64,000 nucleotides of DNA from the NCBI GenBank assembly GCA_964036195.1, contig OZ038452.1, positions 27,291,785-27,355,784 on the forward strand, given 5' to 3'. Both the position numbers and the translations under genes were made by a program. The DNA comes from Sphaerolaimus hirsutus (Eukaryota > Nematoda > Chromadorea > Monhysterida > Sphaerolaimidae). Below are positions 11,101 through 19,135 of this stretch, one piece after another. Numbering within the stretch: position 1 is the first letter of the stretch; each line of letters starts with the position of its first letter. Under the pieces are notes generated by a model, which did not search any database, was not told the origin of the DNA, and saw only the letters and a program-made list of their open reading frames with translations.

Positions 11101-14100
11101 GTCTGATTCAGCAAAAACTCATTTTGTGCTTTTTTATTATGGGTAAAAGTACCGATCTACAGCTGTCTGATTTTGTGCTTTAAAAAATACTGATCTACAT
11201 GCTATTACCAATTTGTTCCTTTAAACGGTACTGTACTACAAAAATATAATTCACTAAATTTTATATAGCTAGTGTTATGTGTATAATCAATGATTATACC
11301 CATGCATGTGGATACCCAACAATATGGCCGAAATGCCCATACCCAAAATTCCCATACCCAATACCCATGTATGGGTATTGCATACTCCAAACATTCAATT
11401 GCGATTATCTCAAAATCGATTTTTCGTAGATCGGTACTTTTAGAAGCACACCCTTCATATACCCTAGGTATTTCATCAAGCACTGCCCACATTGCAGCGA
11501 CACCATAGTTTCGTTCGTGTCCTGCTACGTGATGGTGCTGTATAACCTGACCTTGGAGGAACAGCTCACCTGGATAGAGGTCAATGGAACGAAACACGCG
11601 CCCAGCAGCGCAGATAATGTGGCTGGTCAGTGCTTTGGGGTAAAGCAACTTGGCTCACTTGTTGATATTCTACCGTATTACCTCCAATAAACGGCACCCT
11701 CCAATAAACGGTACCCTCTAATTGAAGGCACAGTGTTTGGCTTTTTTAACATACCGTATTACCTCGAATTAACCCCCCTTGAATTAACCTCCCTCGAAAT
11801 ACCCCCTAAAATTTGGCTGAGGAAAAAATACCCCCCCTCGACATACCCCCCTAAAATTGAATGTAAAGAGAACGTACATGACAAATACCACAGTTTGTGA
11901 TCTGTACAATGCAGAACACACGTTAAAGGCGATTATTGAGTGACGTTAGGGAAGGGTACTACGGTAGATATTTTTATATTCCCCATGTGTGCGAAACCCC
12001 TCAGCTCACCAGTCAGATCAAAAAGAAATACTTTTCCCATTTACAGATTTCTCATTGACTTTCTCTGTCATGATGGATGCTTTGACTGACCAGTGCTTTA
12101 TTGGTGTCAAAATGTGTGTATAAATACATCCTTGAACTCTTTTGGACAACAATTTTTGTATAAATTTACTTAATTTTGTTCGATTTTATTCAAATTTGAG
12201 CACACATTCAAAATATGACAAAGAAAACTATTTAAAGCGCTCATTTTGACACCAAATCTTGACCCACAGCAGACTTGGAATAATAGGCTATTTTATCATT
12301 CTACTTTTGATGGGCATTGACACAATTTTTGCCATGATTGAATCTGTAGTGATGTCAATTTTGCATCAGTGGCCCCAATTTTTTGGCAAAAAGAGGAAAT
12401 TGGTGGTGATTTTGGTGTGCACATTGTGTTTTTTGAGTGGACTGCCACTCTGCACTGAGGTGGGTTTGTTACAGTATACCAGTATAGGTACACTTTTGGG
12501 TGACTTTTTGGGCCACGCAATAATTACAGGGGCAGTCTCCAATATGTAGAATGGCATAAACTGTTGCAATTGTGCCAAATGCGCTCGAATATTTTCACTA
12601 GATCATCGTATTTTTCATTTTTTGTGGTGAATTCTGAATACACAATATTCTGCGGTAATTTTGAGCTGCTGCGGCTGGAACATTTGCACATTTTTGTCTC
12701 GCCAATATGAATAGAAGATCCGTATAAAACAGAATCTTTGAATAGTGTGAAAAAATTCCAAAAAGAAAATTAAAAACGCTTTCAAATTTTCCAAATTGTT
12801 CTTTGCAATCACTATCATACCGTATTACCTCGAAATACCCCCCGTAGGGGTTTATTATTTCGCCAGCGAAATTTGAGGGGTGGGTTAATTCGAGGGGGTT
12901 TATTCGAGGGTTTTTTTATTATTTCATCAGAAATTTTCGTAAGGATCATAGTAAAAAGCGGGCATTTGCGAATCCAAAACAGGTAATACATGTGTCCAAA
13001 CGGGGTATATTTGAACATAAAAAGGTAGATAGCTACACAAACTAGTCTATGTGAAGGGTGTGCTTCTAAAAGTACCGATCTACAAATTTTTCAAATTTGA
13101 GTTAGGACCATTTTTGGGGTCCCCATAAAAAATGCGCTTCAAAAAAATATATAATATGTGGGGGGTGCAAAATTCAATTTTGAGATATGAGGGGTCGAAA
13201 AAAGCAAAAAAATCGCAAAATACAGTTTTTGAAATTTTAAAAGTACCGATCTACAAGCTTTATAGCTTTTATATTGTTCAAAGTACCGATCTACACACAT
13301 TTTCAAAAATTGTACTTCTAAATGTACCGATCTGCACTTTTTTTTGTGCTTCTAAAAGTACCGATGTCAGCTCGGCATCATCAGCAGCAAAAACTCAATT
13401 TGTGCTTTTTTACTATGGGTAAAAGTACCGATCTACATCTATCTGATTTTGTGCTTTAAAATGTACCGATCTACATGCTATTACCAATTTGTTCCTTTAA
13501 AATGTACTGTACTACAAAAAATACGATTCACTAAATGTTATATAGCTAGTGTTATATGTATAAACAATTATACCCATGCATGTGGATACCCAATAATATG
13601 GCCGAAATACCCATACCCAAAATTCCCATACCCAATACCCATGTATGGGTATTGCATACTCCAAACTTTCAATTGCAATCATCTCAAAATCGATTTTTTG
13701 TAGATTGGTACTTTTAGAAGCACACCCTTCATGTGTAGCTGCAAGCAAATTAGCAGTAATATAGGTACATCACGATGTATTTATTACGTACATGACGTAC
13801 ATCATTCCAAAATGGGGGGGGGGTATTTCGAGGTGGGGTTATTATTTCCCCAGCCCATTTTGAGGGGGGTTAATTCGAGGGGGAGGGATAATTCGAGGTA
13901 ATACGGTAACCTAAAAACGATCGCAGAATGGCCGTCTGGTAATGCGCTTAGTGGACACCATCAGCAACTCCACGGGCGCCATGATGGTGGGCATTTTGGT
14001 GTCGGTGGTCCCTTCCCTCGTCTATGGAATCAGGCCCCTGGTGCCGATTCCAGACCCTTTAAAATGCTCGCAAAGTGTCAAAAGTCATGTAAAATGCCCC

Positions 14101-17100
14101 GGAAAATGGCAAACGTACGTTGCATGACACTTGACATTTTACAGGGCATTTTACAGGGTCTAGGACTGCCCCCAGGTGGAGGACATTCTGCGCTCCAGCG
14201 ACAATTATGAGGCTCAATTGGTCAAGTATGTACATTTTTTACCCAATTTTTAAATCGATAATTATGTTGGAATTAGTGCTGGGACGGCGTTCTGGCGCTG
14301 GCGCCATTTGAGTGCGCCAAAGGTAGCCGCACCATGGCGAATGGCGTCACTGGTGTTTGTCGCCACTATTTTATTAGTCCCTCAAAGCCAAGTATCACGA
14401 TTTTAATTGTATCAAAGGCCTCTTGGCGGCCATTTACCTTGGCGCGTGGGTACACGTTTTCGAATTTTTAAATTTTTATTACACCATGAGAAAAAAACCC
14501 TAAAAATTTGGTAAAATGCAATAATGCAAATGTAAAATTTTTACAGGTGGCACACTGCCAATTTGTTCACGAGACTTTTCGGTCGCATTGGCTACTTCTG
14601 GAGGGCGTGTTGGATGGGCGTAACCCCTATACTTTTGTTTGTTAGTTTTCATGTTGAAAAATTGACACTTTTTAAAAATGTATGCAATTTTTGTTTCTAA
14701 TCACTTATCAGGTGTCATACATTTACACGGCGGTGGCTTGGAAAGAGGAGTTCTTTTACAAGGATGAACATTTCTGGCCAAATGGTACAAAGACTAATAT
14801 TGCGGAGGGCTGGAATATTTGCGCGTGAGAAATTGGGCTAGAAATTTTGTTCCAGCTTTACCTAGTTGTTATGAATACTTTAGGATTACCTATAGGTAAT
14901 AGTCAAACAAATTCCATTAGGTTCAGTTGTTTTTTGGCTTAGCTGTTTACACGAAAAGAAACTTACGTGAATACCTGGGCCCAGTAAATACCTATGTTTG
15001 ATTGGCTCAGTGCCAACGTAGGGCCCTGGGTGTGGACTCATTCACACATTGGGTAGGGGGGGGTATTCGAGACAATGGGGTAGTTCAATCAAAGTGAACA
15101 CTGGCAGAAGCGACAACTGCGTGCGGCTGCTCACGCTGGCCACGCACACGGCCGAGATCGTGATTGTGCTGTACGCGTTCGGCGTGCTGCTCCACTGGCT
15201 CATCTTCAAGAGAAGGGTCCGTTGTTTTTGGTGGAGTTGTGAGAAAAAGTAGAGAGGAGTTTTTAAGTACACGTGAATGCAAAGTATTTTGAATTTGTAC
15301 TGAAAACATAGTTTATTTTTTTTACTTGGAATGTTGGAGTAAAACTTTTGCCATTTTATGGAGTTTATGACTTTTGACACTTTGCATGACATTTCACATT
15401 TTACAGGGTCTGGGAGTAGCGCCACTTTACTTCAATATTGATAAAATTTTTCTTGTCACAATTCTACTTTGAAATTATTTCTTACTTAAGATGAACCAAT
15501 GAATACACACACGCAAATACAATTACTACATACCAAAAATAATATTAAAAAAACACTTTCAGGGCCTGTGGCAAGTAATCGAGCCCAAAACCGAGTATGC
15601 AATCAGGGAAGATTTCATTTCGCAAAGTGCAAGTCACAGCGTTTCCAGAAGTCGCAGCAGGACCCCAACTTCGCCCGCCAGCCAAATAAAAAAGTTTTTT
15701 TTGGGCGGGTGGGAGCTGAAAATCACGTATACTCGGCGTACGTGATACTCTGCCCTCGCACTGATTTATGTCTCGTGTTGGAAGCGTGCCAATGATTATC
15801 AAATCATGCGATTTCCGTAAAAATATGAAAAAAACTCATCGATGTGAATATTTTAATGAATAACATTATAACAACAATCAATTTTGTCATCTTTTTATGA
15901 AACTCGGACGCGTTAACCATCGTTGGCTCACTTCCAGCGGGAACCACGCGTGCAGGGTGTAAAGTAACCGGAGTATACCGGTACTGCTCAAACAGAACGC
16001 TATTTAACAAAATTATTCTGTTTTGATTTTCGCATCATTTGATTCACGTGAGAAATTGCGAAACAAATACCTAAACCCACAATGAGAGCAACAATTTATT
16101 GTAATGAAAAATAACATTTTTTTGTTTGTGTTTTCCGATGGGATCAGCAGGGGCCAGTTCCGCAAATTGAGAAGTGAGAACTGAGAAGTAAAGTGGTAAA
16201 TGCTAAGTGAAATGAGAAGTGAATTGAGAAGGAAATTGGCAAAAGCGAAGTGAAATTATTTTTTATTTATTAGATTCGCTTTTGCCAATTTACTTGCCAT
16301 TTCACTTCGCTTTTGTCAATTTTCTTCCCAATGCACTTCGCATTTGCCATTTTACTTATCTCTTCTCAATTTGCGGTATGTCATTATAAAGTGCGCACCC
16401 GCAATTATTTAACGGGGACTTGTTGTTACAATAAATGCATAATTTTTTAAAAATTTTTCCAGAAATCCCATCAGAGTGCCCAGACGAATGCCATCGGAAA
16501 TGGGCACAGAGCACAAACTGATCGAGGGGCGCCGAAAGCACAGCAAAGAGAAGCTGGCCAAATTTTGGACGAGAAGCAAAGAATTGGCGCGTAGGCGGAA
16601 AAGCGCCAACAATGTCGAACGGCGGGATTCGGATACTCAGCAAGGTTCCAATTCCAAGCGCCAGCGCCAGGCGTTTTCTTCCTGGCGCCACACAAAAAAG
16701 CGCCGAGCGCCAAAAGCACCATGGCGCTTTTCCGAACCTCAGCGTCTAGTGCCAATGGCGCCAAGCGCCATGGCGCTTTTTGTTTTGGCGCTAGCGCCAA
16801 GCGCCAGCGCCAGGCGTTTTCTTCCTGGCGCCACACAAAAAAGCGCCGTACGCCAATAGCGCCATGGCGCTTTTCCATCACTAATTCTACTTACCATCCG
16901 CCGCATGTCCACTAGCAGAACTGGTCCCTGGGTAGCGATGTAAAAGCGCCACTGTATTTATTGGGGCCTGGCGCTAGTACCAACACAAGAAGCGCCATGG
17001 CGTTTTCGACGTTTAGCGTTTGGCGCAATTTTTGGGCCGCAGGAAAAAACAACGTGATGCTTTCAACTGGCGCTAGCGTCAAAGCAAAAAGCGCCATGGC

Positions 17101-17299
17101 GTGCGGCACTTAGCGCCATTTTGCTCTGGCGTTAAGTTCTGGCACCGCTAACAACTTTACAGGCGACAACGAATCTTCCGACCGAATCCAGTGGAGTCAA
17201 GTTTCTGATGAAACCAAGGTGCCGGGAACTAAAAGCTCGGACAGGCGCACTTTTGCGCCCACGCGAAGCAGCTCAGATGATACGCAGAAGGAAGATTGA
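5105..17299 (+). CDS. Divergent SLC6-family sodium-coupled transporter (3' two thirds)
   Basis: Exons: 5105-5255, 7167-7356, 8265-8344, 8722-8796, 9885-10012, 11498-11625, 12047-12113, 12270-12459, 13927-14040, 14176-14225, 14547-14640, 14712-14824, 15108-15216, 15563-15693, 16463-16644, 17163-17299 (TGA). Phases join throughout, giving about 645 residues in window. The 12113/12270 junction is the least certain. The protein runs from a Cys-rich extracellular loop 2 with NVS and NST glycosylation sites to a stop. TM5 is FTMGMPFVLLL and TM6 is QWTTAIIQVLFSSN then YASY. TM8 is LLLMGIDTIF, which keeps the Asp-Thr pair expected at sodium site 2. TM9-10 is SGLPLCTE then LVDTISNSTG. The roughly 140-residue cytoplasmic tail is rich in Ser, Arg and Lys. 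Loop 4 lacks the usual YPEA motif, so the substrate cannot be named. Family members import amines or amino acids with Na+ and usually Cl-. TM1-3 and the start codon were not found. Confidence 0.8.
5451..5723. mobile_element. MITE with inverted 'acgtgaaatgatg' arms
   Basis: The left end ggccggaattagagctcagc is mirrored by the right end gctgagctcgaattcccgc. Subterminal arms made of acgtgaaatgatga-like repeats fold back on each other. A cousin with longer arms is at 51378-51809. It lies in an SLC6 intron. Confidence 0.75.
5961..6161. mobile_element. Short inverted-repeat element (introner-like family, full copy)
   Basis: A palindromic element of about 200 bp with ends like ggggccagtcccgcaagttg and the complement. 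The arms carry ttgactcttgac and its complement. It belongs to the same broad group as the elements at 8345-8721, 16148-16376, 31506-31704 and 60285-60460. All of these begin near CTGG/GGCCAG and carry potential splice sites at their ends. Here it sits inside an SLC6 intron. Confidence 0.7.
6227..6659. mobile_element. MITE with 'cccttctattggaga' repeats
   Basis: The left end is ataccgtctttattctaaaa. The right end complements it (agaagaaatatggta), and there are several internal copies of cccttctattggaga. It is non-coding and intronic. Confidence 0.55.
6680..7131. mobile_element. MITE, TACCGTATTTCC family
   Basis: A full-length copy ending 35 bases before the SLC6 exon at 7167. C-rich homopolymer tracts flank a unique core with cacatacacatataaatac. 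Confidence 0.8.
7490..7965. mobile_element. MITE, TACCGTATTACC variant
   Basis: The ends TACCGTATTACCTCGAA and complement are the tattacc subfamily also seen at 10649, 11752 and 12818. It is intronic in the SLC6 gene. Confidence 0.8.
8345..8721. mobile_element. Introner-like element: intron coincides with a MITE
   Basis: The whole SLC6 intron between 8344 and 8722 is bounded by inverted repeats that begin at the splice sites. The donor side reads CTG|GTGTCAATTCCACAAGT and the acceptor side ACTTGTGGAATTTTTCCCAG|. The shared core AATTCCACAAGT continues into imperfect complementary arms (aagtgatgagaaaa and ttatcactt types). The centre holds a tRNA-like sequence on the opposite strand (8458-8529). 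So element and intron are the same piece of DNA, with donor and acceptor inside the repeat ends. Confidence 0.7.
8458..8529 (-). tRNA. tRNA-Arg(TCT)-like gene or tRNA-derived SINE
   Basis: On the minus strand 72 nt fold as a cloverleaf. There is a 7-bp acceptor stem GCCTCTG/CTGAGGC (one T-T mismatch), a D-arm GTCTCGTGGTTAGGG matching box A, and a perfect 5-bp anticodon stem CTCGT/ACGAG. The 7-base loop GTTCTAT has T33 and anticodon TCT. The T-arm GTGGG/CCCGC has loop TTTGATT (box B, C56 position altered). It lies antisense in an SLC6 intron. The altered T-loop leaves a pseudogene or SINE head possible. Confidence 0.55.
8973..9465. mobile_element. MITE with 'cttccacacgcttc' subterminal repeats
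   Basis: Perfect 17-bp ends TTCACAGCAAAAAATGG and complement. The interior is dense in gaagcgtg / cacgcttc units in both orientations, plus an internal duplication of the right end (ending near 9360). Subterminal motif clusters like these usually bind transposase. It is intronic; related sequence bounds 56823-59778. Confidence 0.8.
10324..11457. mobile_element. Element with 'aaagtaccgatctac' repeats
   Basis: The ends are TGAAGGGTGTGCTTCTAAAA and complement. The interior has about ten copies of aaagtaccgatctac. A TACCGTATTACC MITE (10649-11088) is nested inside and is missing from the sister copy at 13052-13731. It has no reading frame of note. Confidence 0.8.
10649..11088. mobile_element. 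Nested MITE, TACCGTATTACC variant
   Basis: A complete element inserted into the 'accgatctac' element. The uninterrupted copy at 13052-13731 provides the empty site. C-rich tracts in the left arm are mirrored in the right. Confidence 0.8.
11752..11966. mobile_element. MITE, TACCGTATTACC variant (short)
   Basis: Starts TACCGTATTACCTCGAA and ends in a degraded complement (tactacggta). It lacks the long G-rich right arm, so it is an internally deleted copy. Intronic in SLC6. Confidence 0.65.
12114..12269. mobile_element. Possible introner-like intron with inverted ends
   Basis: The SLC6 intron between the loop-4 and TM8 exons. TTGGTGTCAAAATG at its left border is mirrored by CATTTTGACACCAA at its right border, about 150 bases away. 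The element starts inside the flanking exon by several bases, and the exact splice choice is uncertain. The claim is therefore weaker than for 14041-14175. Confidence 0.45.
12818..13018. mobile_element. MITE, TACCGTATTACC family (half copy)
   Basis: One arm of the family is clear (taccgtattacctcgaaata, then G-rich arm). The other end is not recognisable before the next element at 13052. Confidence 0.55.
13052..13731. mobile_element. Element with 'aaagtaccgatctac' repeats, copy 2
   Basis: Same ends and same internal repeat as 10324-11457, but without the nested MITE. Intronic. Confidence 0.8.
13750..13908. mobile_element. MITE fragment, TACCGTATTACC family
   Basis: The right arm with G tracts ends in ggtaatacggta. 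The left arm is truncated. It ends 18 bases before the SLC6 TM10 exon (13927). Confidence 0.6.
14041..14175. mobile_element. Introner-like element: 135-bp intron equals a MITE
   Basis: The intron between SLC6 exons 13927-14040 and 14176-14225 is an inverted-repeat element from splice site to splice site. The left end CTG|GTGCCGATTCCAGACCC and the complement of the right end (CTGGGGGCAGTCCTAGACCC) align. Both are followed by TGTAAAATGC-type sequence. Its arms (aaaatgtcaagtgtca type) are those of free copies at 17317-17498, 17869-18066 and 60474-60674. Removing it joins GIRPL to VEDIL in frame, matching the gap-free SLC6 alignment. Confidence 0.8.
15728..15977. mobile_element. MITE, TATACTCGG family
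   Basis: Ends TATACTCGGCG and a matching gagtata. The core has ggaagcgtgccaatgat and gcgggaaccacgcgtgcagg. Related copies are at 48781-49028, 53911-54158 and 50187-50440. Intronic, immediately after the exon ending at 15693. Confidence 0.7.
16148..16376. mobile_element. Short inverted-repeat element, CCGCAAA family
   Basis: The left end ggggccagttccgcaaattg is mirrored by caatttgcgg at the right. Arms of gaagtgaaatgg-like repeats form a near-continuous hairpin. It lies in the intron before the exon at 16463. Confidence 0.7.
16650..17160. repeat. GGCGCC-rich repeat filling SLC6 intron 15
   Basis: The intron between 16644 and 17163 is packed with aagcgccatggcgctttt-type palindromes. A direct repeat of about 50 bp (around 16660-16712 and 16799-16851) contains cgccaggcgttttcttcctg. 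The GGCGCC/ATGGCGCC core is also the core of the 39-bp satellite at 19639-27840 and of spots at 24060, 35515 and 41170. Confidence 0.7.
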
Positions 17300-17316
17300 A
17301 TTAGGAAAATGTCGAT

Positions 17317-17498
17317 TTGGGGGCACTTCCAGCAGACACTGTAAAATGCCCTGCAAAATGTCAAATGTGATGCTGTGTCAAGAGTCATGCAAAATTCCCT
17401 GGAAAATGGCAAAGGAATTTAAATGACATGACTTTAGACACTTTGCATGACATTTGGCATTTTCCAGGGCATTTCACAGGGGCTGGGAGGTGCACCTG
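17317..17498. mobile_element. Short inverted-repeat element, CCCTGTAAA family
   Basis: It begins 18 bases after the SLC6 stop codon. The arms are tgtaaaatgccctg and complement, with ends gggcacttccagcag and the complement of gctgggaggtgcac. Same family as the intron at 14041-14175. Confidence 0.7.
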
Positions 17499-17868
17499 TT
17501 GTTATTTTGCTGTAAAAGTAATTTTTCTTGGATCTGAGCAAGTGAATGAATAATTCATCCTGGAAATTATGATCTCGGATACTCTTTGACAAAAATAAAT
17601 ACAGCAATGCAAGCTTTATAAAAAGAGAATTCATATACCAAAAAAATTATTTCAATATCTCTCTCCAATAAAAAGTTAAAGCACTTCAAAATTCTGTCTT
17701 CTTTCCATACAAAATACTTGCACTCACATTACATATTGACAGTTGGGCCATGTTTACCTACCCCCCCCCATGGAGCAAAGCCAGAATCTCAAATTTACAC
17801 ACCAAATAGACCCACTGATTAGTGTGCCTACCTCTATTTCTGAGTGGCTGGCAATGGATGCAGCTGAA
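17499..17868. other. No feature seen
   Basis: AT-rich 3' flank of the SLC6 gene; no exon, repeat or RNA gene recognised. AATAAA-like sequences occur (for example near 17595), but none stands out as the poly(A) signal. Confidence 0.5.
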
Positions 17869-18066
17869 CTGGTGGCAATCCCAAGCCCTGTAAAGTGTAA
17901 AGTAAAGTGTCAAATGTAAAGTCAAATGCAAAGTAAAGTGTCAATTGTCATGCAAAGTTCAGTAATAAAATCTTTTCTTTTTTGTTTTGATTGACACGTT
18001 ACTTTGCATTTGACTTTACATTTGACACTTTACTTTACACTTTACAGGGCTTGGGACTGCCCCCAG
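17869..18066. mobile_element. Short inverted-repeat element, CCCTGTAAAG family
   Basis: A 198-bp near-perfect hairpin. It starts CTGGTGGCAATCCCAAGCCC and ends in gggcttgggactgcccccag, with arms of gtaaagtgtcaaatg-like repeats. It is nearly identical to 60474-60674. GT at its left end and CAG at its right end are in the positions used as splice sites in 14041-14175. Confidence 0.8.
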
Positions 18067-18232
18067 AATACATGCCACAGACCCACATACTATAACCATG
18101 TGCATGCAAAACATTCCTTGCAGTACACAGGTAGGTGTGGCAACATGGGTAGGCTGTCCGCCATATTGGAAATTTTCGTTAAATTGCTCCCTTCTACATG
18201 TTTCAAAGAGGAAGGGTAATTATACTTACTTT

Positions 18233-18641
18233 TAGGTCCCATTTACACAGATTTTTTGTGATGACTCGACAACACTAAAAAGTTCAATAAGTTGAGTAAA
18301 AACATTCCATATTCATGAGAAAAGTGGTCAACTATACATTCTACCTATGTGAATTTGCATGTCAAATTGCAGAATCGTACTTGTAGCTCAAGATTTTAAA
18401 TGTCTGAAAAATGTTTGCCATTGTCACCGTCTGTTGGGGGACTGTCCAACCACTGCAAAAATTTTCAAACATCTATAACTGTTGGGCTACAAGCACGATT
18501 CTGCAATTTGACATGCACATTTGCCTATGTAGAATGTATACTTGACCACTTTTTCTCATGAATATGGAACCTTTTTACTCAACTTATTGAACTTTTTAGT
18601 GTTGTTGAGTTGTCACAAAAAATCTGTGTAAACGGGGCCTA
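18233..18641. mobile_element. MITE with long inverted arms
   Basis: The left end taggtcccatttacacagat is mirrored by the right end (atctgtgtaaacggggccta). Arms of more than 100 bp, including gaatcgtacttgtagc and its near-complement, meet at about 18440. Confidence 0.75.
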
Positions 18642-19135
18642 ACACTTTCTCAAAAAATAATACTTGCATTTACTCTTACTGGAAAAACGTACCTTTACTC
18701 TCATTTACTCATGAGTAAAAAAATAATTACTTTACACTTTCTGTACTCAGAGGAGGGGTGAATAAAAATAGTTTATGCATATGCATACTTTGAAAAAAGT
18801 TTGGTAAATTTAACAGCTCTGCAGACAAAGTATGCAAGATAAAAACTGTGATCAGGTTTTACTCAAGAATGATCTCACTGTTTTCTGCACTTTTTACTCT
18901 AAACATTTACATAACAGAATGACAACAACCTCAAAATGAGGACCACATAAAAATCAGAAATTTTGCCACTTTGGCATCATCAAACAAACAGCATAACCAT
19001 CACATTGTTCAGGTTTTTTTTAAAAATTATTGTTTGTGAACACTCATTTGTGTGGTGTCATTGATTTAGTTACCTAGTATGGTTGATCAGTATGCAGTAT
19101 TTATTTGAAAATCAGACAGACATTGCTTTATTTCT
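18642..19135. other. No gene; 3' flank of Gr gene A
   Basis: AT-rich sequence with some tactcatgagtaaa-like motifs also present at 22500-22990 and 46320-46470. No coding signal. Confidence 0.4.

Noticed and set aside
12460..12549. Read-through of the SLC6 TM9 exon to a stop at 12549
   Set aside because: GAG|GTGGGT is a strong donor and the next exon (13927) continues the SLC6 alignment exactly.
16645..16859. Continuation of the exon frame past 16644 into GSNSKRQRQAFSSW
   Set aside because: The sequence becomes the GGCGCC repeat. A GT donor at 16645 and an in-phase acceptor at 17163 give a better tail.
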